64,000 bases of DNA from Photobacterium sp. GJ3 (GCF_018199995.1 NZ_CP073578.1:3100001-3164000), one strand, 5' to 3'; counted from the first letter of the stretch, positions 41,843-52,784 are shown. The notes: generated by a model not told the origin, from the sequence alone. A program made the numbers and translations.

Positions 41843-42694
41843 ATGAACAAAAGACAACCCCCGACATTGCTCGGCGAATGCCTGGCAGAATTTATTGGCA
41901 CCGGATTGCTGATCTTCTTCGGTGTTGGCTGTGTCGCTGCACTGGTACTGGCTGGTGCAAGCTTTGGACAATGGGAAATCAGCCTGACCTGGGGGCTGGG
42001 CGTGACGATTGCGATTTACTGCACCGCTGGTGTCTCGGGTGCACACATCAACCCGGCAGTGACCATTGCGCTGGCAATCTTCCACGGCTTCGACAAATCT
42101 AAAGTTGCCCCTTACATTCTTGCTCAGCTTGCTGGTGCGTTCTGTTCTGCGGCTCTGATTTACAGCCTGTACAGCAACCTGTTCGTCGATTTCGAAAACG
42201 CGCATGGCATTGTGCGTGGCAGCGTTGAAAGCTTAGGAACTGCAGGCATCTTCTCGACCTACCCGAATCCGAGCCTGTCCTTTGCGGGTGCATTTGCTGT
42301 CGAGTTCGTCATCACGGCTGTGCTGATGTTTGCTATTCTGGCCATCGGCGATGATAAAAATGGCGCACCGCGTGGCCCGCTGGGACCAGTTCTGATTGGT
42401 GTGCTGATTGCAGTGATCGGTGCTTCTCTGGGGCCACTGACCGGCTTTGCCATGAACCCGGCCCGTGATTTCGGCCCGAAATTCTTTGCTTATCTGGCTG
42501 GCTGGGGCGATATGGCGCTGACTGGCGGGAAAGATATCCCGTACTTCATCGTCCCGATTCTGGCGCCGATTGCGGGTGCCTGCTTCGGTGCCTGGCTATA
42601 TCCGAAAGCCATTGCTGTGTATCTGCCGGGCAATCGCTGTACCCTGCCGAACCAATGTGAAACCGATGAAGAGAAAGAAACCGCGCAAGTCTGA
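41843..42694 (+). CDS. glpF: Glycerol uptake facilitator (aquaglyceroporin)
   Basis: A 283-residue MIP-family channel with six membrane helices. The two NPA boxes are intact, in HINPAVTI near residues 70-77 and AMNPARDF near 203-210, and the arginine that follows the second is the selectivity-filter residue. It passes glycerol across the inner membrane. glpK follows after 47 bp. Confidence 0.96.
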   Translation: MNKRQPPTLLGECLAEFIGTGLLIFFGVGCVAALVLAGASFGQWEISLTWGLGVTIAIYCTAGVSGAHINPAVTIALAIFHGFDKSKVAPYILAQLAGAFCSAALIYSLYSNLFVDFENAHGIVRGSVESLGTAGIFSTYPNPSLSFAGAFAVEFVITAVLMFAILAIGDDKNGAPRGPLGPVLIGVLIAVIGASLGPLTGFAMNPARDFGPKFFAYLAGWGDMALTGGKDIPYFIVPILAPIAGACFGAWLYPKAIAVYLPGNRCTLPNQCETDEEKETAQV

Positions 42695-42729
42695 TTGCGG
42701 TGCTACTCCCCTATAATTATCAGAGATAA

Positions 42730-44256
<1,527 letters not shown>

Positions 44257-44288
44257 TCCACTCGTCCGACCCTGCTGAGTCACCCCGG

Positions 44289-44322
44289 CAAGCCTGCATT
44301 CCCCCGCAGGCTTGTCTTTTTT
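44289..44322 (+). terminator. Terminator after glpK
   Basis: CAAGCCTGC and GCAGGCTTG are complementary over 9 bp and are followed by TCTTTTTT. Confidence 0.8.
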
Positions 44323-44405
44323 CTGCCGAACCGTTGCCCCAAACCAATGACGGCAGCTTGTGATACAATCGTGCAGATTTTCATCATTTCACTTCTGGAG
44401 TTCCC

Positions 44406-45413
44406 ATGAAACGCGATTTAGCGATGGCTTTTTCCCGTGTGACCGAAGGTGCCGCACTGGCTGGCTATCAATGGCTTGGCCGAGGCGACAAAAATGCTGC
44501 GGATGGCGCAGCCGTTGAGGTCATGCGTACCCTGTTAAACCAAACCGAGATCGCGGGTGAGATTGTGATTGGTGAGGGTGAGATTGACGACGCCCCGATG
44601 CTCTATATCGGTGAAAAAGTCGGGCTGGGCGGCGAAGCGGTCGACATTGCCGTCGATCCCATCGAAGGCACGCGAATGACTGCCATGGGCCAGAACAATG
44701 CGCTGACCGTCCTGGCTGCCGGTGAGAAAGGTGCTTTTCTCAAAGCGCCGGATATGTACATGGAGAAGCTGGTGGTCGGCCCGGAAGCCAAAGGACACAT
44801 TGACCTCAATCTGCCCATTGAAGACAACCTCAGAAATATTGCCGCAGCACTGGGTAAACCCCTCAATTCGCTGGTCGTAACCACGCTGGCAAAGCCACGT
44901 CATGATGCAGTCATCGCCCAGATGCAGCAACTGGGGATCCGCGTTTACGCCGTGCCGGACGGCGATGTGGCAGCCTCAATTCTGACCTGCATGCCGGACA
45001 GCGAAGTGGATGTGATGTACTGCATCGGTGGCGCGCCGGAAGGTGTTGTGTCTGCTGCAGCCATCCGGGCACTGGGCGGTGATATGCAGGGTCGTCTGCT
45101 ACCCCGCTTTCTGGTCAAAGGCGGCAGCGACGATAACTACCGCATGGGTCAGTTAGAAATGGATCGCTGCCGTGAAATGGGTATCGAACCCAATCAGGTG
45201 CTGCCGCTGGATCAAATGGCGAAAAGCGACAACGTCGTCTTTGCCGGTACCGGCATTACCAAAGGTGATCTGCTGGATGGCATCACCCGCAACGGGAATA
45301 TCGCCACCACAGAAACCCTGCTGATCCGCGGCAAGTGCCGCACCATCCGCCGCATCAAGTCAATTCACTATCTTGACCGTAAAGATCCGGCCATTCTGCC
45401 GCATATTCTCTGA
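44406..45413 (+). CDS. glpX: Fructose-1,6-bisphosphatase, class II
   Basis: A 335-residue metal-dependent phosphatase of gluconeogenesis. It shows the GEGEIDDAPMLYIGE, VDPIEGTRM and IGGAPEGVVSAAAIR motifs of GlpX. It follows glpFK as in E. coli, but with its own 150-bp upstream region and a terminator before it, so at least part of its expression is independent. Confidence 0.95.
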   Translation: MKRDLAMAFSRVTEGAALAGYQWLGRGDKNAADGAAVEVMRTLLNQTEIAGEIVIGEGEIDDAPMLYIGEKVGLGGEAVDIAVDPIEGTRMTAMGQNNALTVLAAGEKGAFLKAPDMYMEKLVVGPEAKGHIDLNLPIEDNLRNIAAALGKPLNSLVVTTLAKPRHDAVIAQMQQLGIRVYAVPDGDVAASILTCMPDSEVDVMYCIGGAPEGVVSAAAIRALGGDMQGRLLPRFLVKGGSDDNYRMGQLEMDRCREMGIEPNQVLPLDQMAKSDNVVFAGTGITKGDLLDGITRNGNIATTETLLIRGKCRTIRRIKSIHYLDRKDPAILPHIL

Positions 45414-45420
45414 ATCTGAT

Positions 45421-45447
45421 CTCCGGCAACCTTTGCTGTTGCCGGAG
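45421..45447 (+). terminator. Strong hairpin after glpX
   Basis: CTCCGGCAAC and GTTGCCGGAG form a perfect 10-bp stem around a 7-base loop. No T-run follows, so it may act mainly as a 3'-end stabiliser. Confidence 0.55.
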
Positions 45448-45577
45448 ATAAATTGCTGATCATTCTCTGATTTAGACGACTTTTCTGCGTCATCTGGACT
45501 AAGCTCTTTAGTAAAGCCATTGCTTTATATACTTTGTCAGCGCCATAATAGGCCGAATGAATACACGCAATACCACA

Positions 45578-46195
45578 ATGAAAACCATAGATAAAATTCT
45601 CCACCGGATGAAACAGGACGGCCCAGTCACTGCCAAGGCACTCTCAGAAGAGCTGGGGCTGACGACCATGGGGGTTCGCCAGCACCTGCAAGGTCTGGAA
45701 GAAGATGGCCTGGTAGGCTTTGACGATATCAAAGCCAAAGTCGGGCGGCCGACCCGTCACTGGCATCTGACCGCCAAGGGTCACGAGCAATTTGCCGACC
45801 GGCACGGCGATCTGATTATTCAGATGCTGGACTCGGTGGAGAACCTGTTTGGGCAGGAAGGCTTGCAAAAAATCCTGAATCAGCGTGAGGAAAGCACGCT
45901 CAATCAGTACCAGCAGGCCATTGCAAAGGCAGAAAATTTAAAAGAAAAACTTCAGATCCTGACTACACTGAGGGAGAAGGAAGGTTACATGGCACAGCTG
46001 GAGTCTGACGACGACGGCTTTGTTCTCATCGAGAACCATTGTCCTATCTGCCATGCCGCCAAACGCTGCCCCTCTTTATGTCGATCTGAACTGGCTGTCT
46101 TCCAGCGTCTGCTGGGCGACGGAGTGGCGATTGAGCGCAGTGAACATATCATTGCCGGCCAGCGCCGCTGCAGCTACCGCATTTATCCGACCTGA
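45578..46195 (+). CDS. SufR-like cysteine-rich winged-helix regulator
   Basis: A 205-residue regulator if started at ATG 45578; an in-frame ATG seven codons upstream is possible. Residues 1-75 are a winged helix (ALSEELGLTTMGVRQHLQGLEEDGLV). The C-terminal part carries Cys155, 158, 164, 168 and 198 (HCPICHAAKRCPSLC and RRCSYRI), a pattern seen in the COG2345 group that includes the iron-sulfur repressor SufR. Cluster binding is inferred. It ends 28 bp before fpr, so it may sense iron-sulfur or redox status and control that gene. Confidence 0.75.
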   Translation: MKTIDKILHRMKQDGPVTAKALSEELGLTTMGVRQHLQGLEEDGLVGFDDIKAKVGRPTRHWHLTAKGHEQFADRHGDLIIQMLDSVENLFGQEGLQKILNQREESTLNQYQQAIAKAENLKEKLQILTTLREKEGYMAQLESDDDGFVLIENHCPICHAAKRCPSLCRSELAVFQRLLGDGVAIERSEHIIAGQRRCSYRIYPT

Positions 46196-46223
46196 GTCAC
46201 TGAGTATGTAAAAGGAGATCACA

Positions 46224-46967
46224 ATGGCTGACTGGATCCCTGCAAAGGTTATCAAGAATCGTCACTGGAACAGCGACTTGTTCAGTTTAACGCTGGAGGC
46301 GAACATTGAACCCTTCAAAGCCGGGCAATTTACCAAGCTGGCGCTCGAGTGCGACGGCAAAATGATCCAGCGTGCTTACTCCTTTGTGAACCCACCCAAT
46401 ACCCATCAGATCGAAATCTACGCAACCCGGGTAGCAGATGGCCTGCTGTCCCCGCGCCTGCATGCCCTGGAGCCAGGTGATGAAGTCTTCATTACTGCCC
46501 GCGCCAATGGCTTCTTTACGCTGGATGAAGTCCCTGAGGGAGATTACCTGTGGATGCTGTCAACCGGCACAGCCATCGGGCCATACCTCTCGATTCTGCG
46601 GGAAGACACGGTCTGGAAACGCTTTCGCAAAATTGTGCTGGTGCATGCGGTCCGCTTCGCAGCCGATTTAAGTTATCAGGCAGAGATCAACGCCCTGAAA
46701 GCAGCCCATCCTGAGCAACTCATCGTTCAACCTTTTGTCAGCCGCGAGCCCGCGCCCCTGACCTTACCCGGCCGGATCCCGCAAGCCATTGCCGATGGCA
46801 TGCTTGAACGCCACGTCGGTATTCCGCTGGATCCGCAAACCAGCCAGTTGATGCTGTGCGGTAACCCAGCCATGGTCAAAGAGACCAAAGCGGTGCTGGA
46901 AACCCGGGGCTTCGAGAAAAACCTGCGCCGTAAACCCGGCCAGATCACGGTTGAACATTACTGGTAA
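46224..46967 (+). CDS. fpr: Ferredoxin/flavodoxin-NADP reductase
   Basis: A 247-residue flavoprotein that passes electrons between NADPH and ferredoxin or flavodoxin. RAYSFVNPP (about 50-58) is the FAD-binding RxYS motif, STGTAIGPYLS binds NADP, and the C-terminus ends VEHYW as in enteric Fpr. AAAGGAG lies before the ATG. It follows a SufR-like regulator by 28 bp. Confidence 0.95.
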   Translation: MADWIPAKVIKNRHWNSDLFSLTLEANIEPFKAGQFTKLALECDGKMIQRAYSFVNPPNTHQIEIYATRVADGLLSPRLHALEPGDEVFITARANGFFTLDEVPEGDYLWMLSTGTAIGPYLSILREDTVWKRFRKIVLVHAVRFAADLSYQAEINALKAAHPEQLIVQPFVSREPAPLTLPGRIPQAIADGMLERHVGIPLDPQTSQLMLCGNPAMVKETKAVLETRGFEKNLRRKPGQITVEHYW

Positions 46968-47010
46968 ACCCGCGTCTGAGTTTCCCGACCTGACAGCCTG
47001 CCTTTTATTG

Positions 47011-47036
47011 AGCGTCTCATCAATGAGACGCTTTTT
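47011..47036 (+). terminator. Terminator after fpr
   Basis: AGCGTCTCA and TGAGACGCT pair around a 4-base loop and are followed by T-rich sequence. Confidence 0.85.
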
Positions 47037-47103
47037 CGTTTCCCCGCCATCTAGTGTTAAGAGTGTCACACTTTTGGCCCTTTTGGCTGTTGGGGGAAAT
47101 ACG

Positions 47104-47415
47104 ATGCAAACTTTACCTTCATTCGATGAACTGAAGCATCTGGCTGAAACTGCACCGGAAGCGTTAGAAGCCTTACGTCTGCGGATGAGCGAAGAAATCA
47201 TCCAACAGGCCAGTCCGGCCATGCAACCGAGATTGCGCGCCCAGTTCAGTCATATCAATCAGGTGATTGCCCGCGGTAAAAACCCGATCCATACCAACAT
47301 GCTGCTCCGGGCTGAACTGCAGCAACAATTACAGCGCTTTGCCCAGTCCCTGATGTCCCCGGAAACCATCACTGAGCATCAGGCGGAAGTGATGCCGTTT
47401 CGGCGCAGGGCATAA
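47104..47415 (+). CDS. DUF3135 family protein
   Basis: A 103-residue soluble, mostly helical protein. The start at 47104 is preceded by GGGGGAAA; a longer in-frame reading runs back through the fpr terminator and is rejected. The N-terminal LPSFDELKHLAETAPEALEALR and LRAQFSHINQVIARGKNP segments match the DUF3135 family of gammaproteobacteria, which has no known function. It is bounded by terminators on both sides and so is probably monocistronic. Confidence 0.75.
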   Translation: MQTLPSFDELKHLAETAPEALEALRLRMSEEIIQQASPAMQPRLRAQFSHINQVIARGKNPIHTNMLLRAELQQQLQRFAQSLMSPETITEHQAEVMPFRRRA

Positions 47416-47426
47416 CACCAAATGAA

Positions 47427-47458
47427 AACGGGCCGTTCAATGACGGCCCGTTTACTTT
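47427..47458. terminator. Terminator after the DUF3135 gene
   Basis: AAACGGGCCGT and ACGGCCCGTTT form a strong stem with a 6-base loop. The adjacent genes converge, so it may serve both. Confidence 0.75.
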
Positions 47459-47489
47459 GCATCCATACCTTGCTCAAAACATCCCGGCT

Positions 47490-47837
47490 TCAGCGGCTTG
47501 CCTTGAGATAGGTTTCTTTTTCCATATCGCGAATTTCAATGGTCAGGCTGTCAATCGAAGCGGCATGCTGCTCCAGCAGCGGCATCAAACGTTCTGCCAG
47601 ACCACGCTTACAGTCATTATCCCGGCCAGACAGCAAGGCCAGCTCCAGATGGATAAAATTGCGCGCATCGCCCCCCTCGCCCACTTGCCACTGATGGCAC
47701 GGGTAGGCCCGGGATTTCACAGAAGACGGTTCGAACACACCGCAGGTCAGCAGTGATTGATGTAAATCTTCCAGCAGGGCAGCGACATTCACGCGCTCGG
47801 CGACCGGATCCGCAAATTCCAGCTTCAGATGAGGCAT
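47490..47837 (-). CDS. CHMI-like tautomerase family isomerase
   Basis: A 115-residue member of the 5-carboxymethyl-2-hydroxymuconate delta-isomerase family (tautomerase superfamily). Proline follows the initiator (MPHLKLEF) and would be the catalytic N-terminal base. No homoprotocatechuate pathway genes are near it, so this is an orphan whose substrate is unknown. AGGAGAGAAG lies just before the start. Confidence 0.75.
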   Translation of the reverse strand: MPHLKLEFADPVAERVNVAALLEDLHQSLLTCGVFEPSSVKSRAYPCHQWQVGEGGDARNFIHLELALLSGRDNDCKRGLAERLMPLLEQHAASIDSLTIEIRDMEKETYLKASR

Positions 47838-48231
47838 ACTTCTCTCCTTGATGTGCAGGCAATGCCTGTATATTCCGTTTATCGCCGCCTAAGTTAGCTG
47901 ATTTTGCTACCTCAGGCGACTGTCGTCTTCCGAAATCCTTTGCAGATCACTTTTCCCCGGTAAAACAACTGTCTGGATAACTTACAGGATTGAAAATAAA
48001 TAACAGTTCAGCATTCACTTTTGGCGCTGAAATGGGTACAAACATCCAGGTCTTGCTCAAGATTAAGGAAGTTTACGTCTATCCGGCGTATACTGTGTGA
48101 CGTTTTTGCCACAGGCATCAGGACGCCTCAGGCAAAAATGGCAGACTACACTGAACACACCGCTGGCTTACGGCAGTGATGTGCTCAGTTTAGTCTGAGT
48201 TTAGACATCACATAGATATGGAGAAAATCTT
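47838..48231 (+). other. Upstream region of tpiA with three hairpins
   Basis: About 390 bp without a gene. Near the tpiA end three inverted repeats follow each other: 48103-48138 (TTTTTGCC/GGCAAAAA with an inner AGGC/GCCT), 48152-48192 (CTGA-CACA with TGTG-TCAG), and a small GTCT/AGAC hairpin near 48195-48208. A TATACT-like -10 lies near 48090, which would put all three in the 5' untranslated region. Confidence 0.45.
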
Positions 48232-49002
48232 ATGCGTCATCCTGTAGTTATGGGGAACTGGAAACTCAACGGCAGCAAAGAAATGGTCACCAACCTGCTG
48301 ACAGGTCTGGATGCTGCGCTGGCTGGCGTTGACGGTGTTGACGTGGCCGTTGCGCCACCTGTGATGTATCTGGAACTGGCAGAGCGCCTGATCAGCCAGG
48401 GTCAGAGCAAGATTATCCTGGGTGCACAGAACGTGGATGTGAACGCCAGCGGCGCATTCACCGGTGATATTTCTCCGGAAATGCTGAAAGACTTTGGTGC
48501 AACCCACATCATCATCGGTCACTCAGAGCGTCGTGAATACCACAACGAATCTGATGAATTTGTCGCGAAGAAATTTGCCTTCCTGAAAGAAAACGGCCTG
48601 ACGCCAGTGCTGTGTATCGGTGAGTCCGAAGCACAGAACGAAGCTGGTGAAACCGTTGCCGTATGTGCCCGCCAACTGGACGCTGTCATCAACACGCAGG
48701 GCGTTGAAGCACTGAACGGTGCCATCGTTGCGTATGAGCCAATCTGGGCCATCGGGACCGGCAAAGCTGCAACCGCACAACAGGCACAGGAAATCCACGC
48801 TGCGATCCGTGCACACATTGCATCTTTCAGCGCTGATGTCGCGAAAAATGTTGTGATTCAGTACGGCGGTTCAGTGAAAGCGGGCAACGCTGCTGAGCTG
48901 TTTGCAATGCCTGATATCGACGGCGCACTGGTTGGTGGTGCTGCTCTGGATGCAGAAGGTTTTGCAGCCATTGCGAAAGCTGCGGCTGAAGCGAAGAAGT
49001 AA
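48232..49002 (+). CDS. tpiA: Triosephosphate isomerase
   Basis: A 256-residue TIM barrel interconverting dihydroxyacetone phosphate and glyceraldehyde 3-phosphate. Catalytic Lys is in NWKLNGS (near 11), His in GHSERREY (near 96), and Glu in [11 protein letters not shown] (near 168). GGAG sits before the ATG. It is transcribed alone behind a structured leader. Confidence 0.97.
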   Translation: MRHPVVMGNWKLNGSKEMVTNLLTGLDAALAGVDGVDVAVAPPVMYLELAERLISQGQSKIILGAQNVDVNASGAFTGDISPEMLKDFGATHIIIGHSERREYHNESDEFVAKKFAFLKENGLTPVLCIGESEAQNEAGETVAVCARQLDAVINTQGVEALNGAIVAYEPIWAIGTGKAATAQQAQEIHAAIRAHIASFSADVAKNVVIQYGGSVKAGNAAELFAMPDIDGALVGGAALDAEGFAAIAKAAAEAKK

Positions 49003-49012
49003 TAGCTGCCTG

Positions 49013-49040
49013 GCACTGTCAGCCTCCGGGCTGGCAGTGC
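49013..49040 (+). terminator. Hairpin after tpiA
   Basis: GCACTG and CAGTGC with inner CAGCC and GGCTG arms form a long stem around TCCG, with one mismatch. No clear T-run follows. Confidence 0.5.
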
Positions 49041-49049
49041 TTCATCCAG

Positions 49050-49991
49050 TCATTCTCCCCCCGGCAGTGTTTCCACCACCAGCTGCCGCAACCACTGATT
49101 CTTTTCATCCTGCGTTTTCACATCCGGCCACAACATCAGCATATCAAAATCAGGTACCTGTACCGGTGGTTCCGCCACTGCCAGTGCGTCCATCCCGGTT
49201 TGCGCTGCTGCCATCAGTTTGGGCACCACAGCGATCAGCCGCCGCTGAAACAGTAAACGCCGGATCGTCATAAAGTTGCGGGATGCCACGGTGACACGCC
49301 GGGACAGATCATGATCGTCCAGCAAGCGATCCACCGTTGACACCAGACTGCCGTCCGGGCTGACCAGTGCCTGCTCGATGGCCGAAAAACAGGCCATATC
49401 GCCCACCTCTGCGGCATCGACCTGAAGCGGATCGAACAGGCAGACATGCTGCTCGCGATACAGCCATTGGGAAGCAAACTGCGCCGCATGTCCGGGAATA
49501 CTGCCAATCATCAGATCCAGTTTTTCCTGCTCGGCAACCAACTGATAGTTATGACGGTTCACATGGACAAAACTCACCTGTGCTTGCGGCGCCGCTCCCC
49601 GAATCACATCATAGAGCTGAGGTGCAAACAAAAACTCGGCATAGTCGGTCAGTCCAATCCGGTACACGCCCGAGAACGTCTCCGGCTCAAACACAGGTTT
49701 GATGAGCAGCTCCTGCGACACGGTGTCCAGCAAACGGGTCACCACAGGGGCAATCTGGTGTGCGTAATCCGTCGGTACCATCTGGTGCCCTTTGCGTTCA
49801 AACAGCGGATCGCCGAGCAACTGCCGGAGCCGGGACAAGCTGTGACTGACTGCGGACTGGCTGACGAAACTCTTCTCTGCGGCCCCGCTCACACTGCGGC
49901 ATTCATACAGAAAGGCAAACACCACCAGCAGATTGAGGTCGATGCTTTTCCAGCGGATCTCAGACAGCCGGGTTAAATTCATCTGATTCAT
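49050..49991 (-). CDS. LysR-family regulator
   Basis: A 313-residue regulator. The winged helix spans about residues 15-80 (DLNLLVVFAFLYECRSVSGAAEKSFVSQSAVSHSLSRLR... within the LysR pattern), and the rest is the co-inducer domain of the PcpR/NodD-like type. It is divergent from the chromate transporter gene with 88 bp between the starts, so it probably controls that gene. The effector is not known. Confidence 0.88.
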   Translation of the reverse strand: MNQMNLTRLSEIRWKSIDLNLLVVFAFLYECRSVSGAAEKSFVSQSAVSHSLSRLRQLLGDPLFERKGHQMVPTDYAHQIAPVVTRLLDTVSQELLIKPVFEPETFSGVYRIGLTDYAEFLFAPQLYDVIRGAAPQAQVSFVHVNRHNYQLVAEQEKLDLMIGSIPGHAAQFASQWLYREQHVCLFDPLQVDAAEVGDMACFSAIEQALVSPDGSLVSTVDRLLDDHDLSRRVTVASRNFMTIRRLLFQRRLIAVVPKLMAAAQTGMDALAVAEPPVQVPDFDMLMLWPDVKTQDEKNQWLRQLVVETLPGGE

Positions 49992-50079
49992 AGTTGGAAT
50001 GATTTCTATCCATTTGAGTCATTTTACGTCATTCACTACATTAAGGGCGATCAATTCACCCAATCAGAAGCAAAACACG

Positions 50080-51253
50080 ATGTTCGCAATCTTTATGACC
50101 TTCTTCTCGCTGGGCTGGATCAGCTTTGGCGGCCCGGCGGCACATATCGGCTATTTCCGGCAGGCATTCGTCGAAAAACGCCAGTGGCTGAGTGACCATG
50201 AGTATGCACACCTGGTCGCCCTCAGCCAGTTCCTGCCGGGACCGGGATCCAGTCAGGTAGGCTTCGCACTGGGCTATCACCGCGGGGGCTGGGGGCGCCT
50301 GCATGGCCTTTTTCGGCTTTACCCTGCCTTCTGTCCTCATCATGCTGGCACTGGCTTCACTGAGCAGCCGTCTGACGGATCTGAGCGGGTTCGACCATGT
50401 GGTGCATGGACTCAAACTGCTGGCCGTTGTCGTGGTGATCGATGCCACCTGGGGCATGTTCAAAAATTTCTGTCAGCGCCGCCTGACGGCTTTCCTCTGC
50501 GCGATCACTGCGATGACTCTGATGATCGCACCGGGTCTCGCGACTCAGATCGGGATGCTGTTGCTGGCGCTGTTCATCGGGGCTCGCTGGCTGAAAACCG
50601 AAGACAGCGCTGAGCCCGGCGCGGTATTCACCCCAACTCGCTGGCCACTGCTGCTTTTTGTCCTCATCTTCGTGGGGTTACCTCTGACACTGAGTGCCCT
50701 GCCGGGTCACTGGCCAGTGGCTACGCTGTTCAGTGATTTCTTCCAGGCGGGCACACTGGTGTTCGGTGGTGGTCATGTCGTTCTGCCACTGTTGCAGTCA
50801 CTGGTTGGTGATCAGTTGAGCCAAGATACGTTTCTGACCGGTTATGCGGCGGCACAGGCAGTGCCGGGGCCGATGTTTACCTTTGCCACCTATCTGGGCT
50901 ACGCATTACTGCCGTCCGCACCGATCCTCGGTGCGCTGCTGGCAACCCTGGCCATCTTTTTACCCGGTTTTCTGCTGCTGCTGACCGTGCTGGCGCACTG
51001 GAAAACATTGGCAGCTTACCCTCGGGTGGCCGGGGCATTGCAGGGCATCAATGCCGCCGTGGTCGGACTGCTGTTATCGGCACTCTATCAGCCGGTCTTC
51101 ACCAGTGCAGTCCTGAACGGGACGGATGCCGCGCTGGTCGTTGCCGGGCTCTTCCTGCTGAAGCAGTGGAAACTGCCGATTCTGTGGCTGGTGATTGGAT
51201 TTATGCTGGCGGGCTGGGGACTCGGATCGGCTGGGGTAAACCTGTTGGGCTGA
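50080..51253 (+). CDS. chrA: Chromate transporter ChrA, one frame break
   Basis: A long-chain CHR-family inner-membrane transporter with two homologous halves. The first half (MFAIFMTFFSLGWISFGGPAAHIGYFR, then LSQFLPGPGSSQ) starts at 50080; the frame breaks near 50284-50295 and the rest (MAFFGFTLPSVLIML to 51253) is in another frame. Removing one G from either G5 run restores about 390 residues. The second half shows the matching FGGGHVVLPLL and QAVPGPMFTFATYLG motifs. Some CHR proteins have no role in chromate efflux, so the substrate is only probable. Confidence 0.83.
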
Positions 51254-51285
51254 GCCCCGCTGAGTACGGCGCCTTCAGCATATAA

Positions 51286-51317
51286 AAACGCCCGCCGGTA
51301 AGCCCGACGGGCGTTTC
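51286..51317. terminator. Bidirectional terminator between chrA and pfkA
   Basis: AAACGCCCG and CGGGCGTTT pair around a loop containing a small inner stem. The two genes converge here. Confidence 0.65.
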
Positions 51318-51352
51318 TGATGTTGTCATCAGCACTGAGCCAATCGATAGAC

Positions 51353-52315
51353 TCAGAACAGTTTGTCTGCCACGGCAAACAGATCTTTACGCACCGGACG
51401 CTTCATGTTTTCAATCGCGTCGATGATGTCGTGGTGAACCAGTTTCTCGTTCTGCACACCTACACAGCGACCGCCTTCGCCCTGAATCAGCAGATCTACC
51501 GCGTATGCGCCCATTCGTGACGCCAGAATCCGGTCAAATGCGGTTGGCTGACCACCACGCTGAATATGGCCCAGCACGGTTGCACGGGTTTCACGGCCGG
51601 TTTCTGACTCAATGTATTTCGCCAGCTGATTGACATCGGTCATCAGCTCGGTGATCGCCACAATCGCGTGCTTCTTACCTTTGTAGATCCCTTCTTTGAT
51701 CTTCGCCAGCAGCTCTTCTTTGTGCAGGCCGGTTTCCGGTGTGATGATGTACTCACAGCCACCCGCAATCGAAGCCATTAACGTCAGATCACCGCAGTGA
51801 CGGCCCATCACCTCAACGATCGAGATACGCTGATGCGATGAAGACGTATCGCGCAAGCGGTCAATCGCATCGATCACCGTATTCAGTGCCGTCATAAAAC
51901 CAATGGTGTAATCCGTCCCGGCGACATCGTTATCAATGGTGCCCGGCAGACCGATACAAGGGTAGCCCATTTCGGTCAGCTTCTTCGCCCCCATGTAAGA
52001 GCCGTCGCCACCGATCACGACCAGCGCGTCAATGCCATGCATTTTCAGATTCTCAATGGCCTGCGCACGCACTTTCTCATCACGGAACTCAGGAAAACGT
52101 GCCGAGCCCAGGAAAGTCCCGCCCTTGTTAATGACGTCAGAAACACTGGAACGGTTCAGCTTTTCAATCCGGTTCTGGTGCAGGCCCTGATAACCGTCAT
52201 AAACACCGTAAACTTCCAGGCCTTCCGTTAAACCGGCACGCACTACACCGCGAATCGCTGCGTTCATACCTGGGGCGTCACCGCCACTGGTCAAAACACC
52301 AATCTTTTTAATCAT
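51353..52315 (-). CDS. pfkA: 6-phosphofructokinase I
   Basis: A 320-residue ATP-dependent glycolytic kinase. [14 protein letters not shown] (residues 10-23) binds ATP, and [11 protein letters not shown] near residue 125 holds the catalytic aspartate. The length equals that of E. coli PfkA. fieF, which lies between cpxP and pfkA in E. coli, is not present. Confidence 0.97.
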   Translation of the reverse strand: MIKKIGVLTSGGDAPGMNAAIRGVVRAGLTEGLEVYGVYDGYQGLHQNRIEKLNRSSVSDVINKGGTFLGSARFPEFRDEKVRAQAIENLKMHGIDALVVIGGDGSYMGAKKLTEMGYPCIGLPGTIDNDVAGTDYTIGFMTALNTVIDAIDRLRDTSSSHQRISIVEVMGRHCGDLTLMASIAGGCEYIITPETGLHKEELLAKIKEGIYKGKKHAIVAITELMTDVNQLAKYIESETGRETRATVLGHIQRGGQPTAFDRILASRMGAYAVDLLIQGEGGRCVGVQNEKLVHHDIIDAIENMKRPVRKDLFAVADKLF

Positions 52316-52730
52316 GGTTACCCTCTGACTTTGGGAAATGAAAAATCCTTTCCTGCACGAGCTGGCTCAAGTCACCGACTCCGCCCCGCTCCCTCAACTC
52401 GGTTGCGACTCGCGTAAACTGTAACTTTCCTACTAATGTAGGAGTATTACAATTTAGAAAAACGATGTATTGATTCATATCACGTAAACAGGCCCTGTGC
52501 CGACCGACATTGCATCAGCGTGGAACCCGTCGTACATTTTGTACGACCAGGCCCGGCCAGCCACTCTGTCACTAAGTATATGCTCAGTTTCCGCTGTCAG
52601 CCTGTCCGGACCGGGTTCTCTGAAACTGCCGGATTTTTGTCACATGACCTGATAATTCTTACCCCGCAGTATAGCGTTTTTGTGATGAAATTTAATAACA
52701 AAATTGACAAGTCCAGTACAGATGCACCAC
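52316..52730. other. Intergenic region upstream of pfkA
   Basis: About 415 bp without a supported gene. It holds a TCCTAC/GTAGGA hairpin at 52428-52443 and a perfect inverted repeat, GTCGTACA/TGTACGAC with a 3-base centre, at 52529-52547. Either could be a regulatory site for pfkA. Confidence 0.4.
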
Positions 52731-52763
52731 AAAAAAAGCCACAACTCGACGTTGTGGCTTCTG
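52731..52763 (-). terminator. Terminator after cpxP
   Basis: On the minus strand AGCCACAAC and GTTGTGGCT form a perfect 9-bp stem and are followed by seven T, about 35 nt after the cpxP stop. Confidence 0.8.
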
Positions 52764-52784
52764 TTTACTGCCTTGAAGTCAGCA

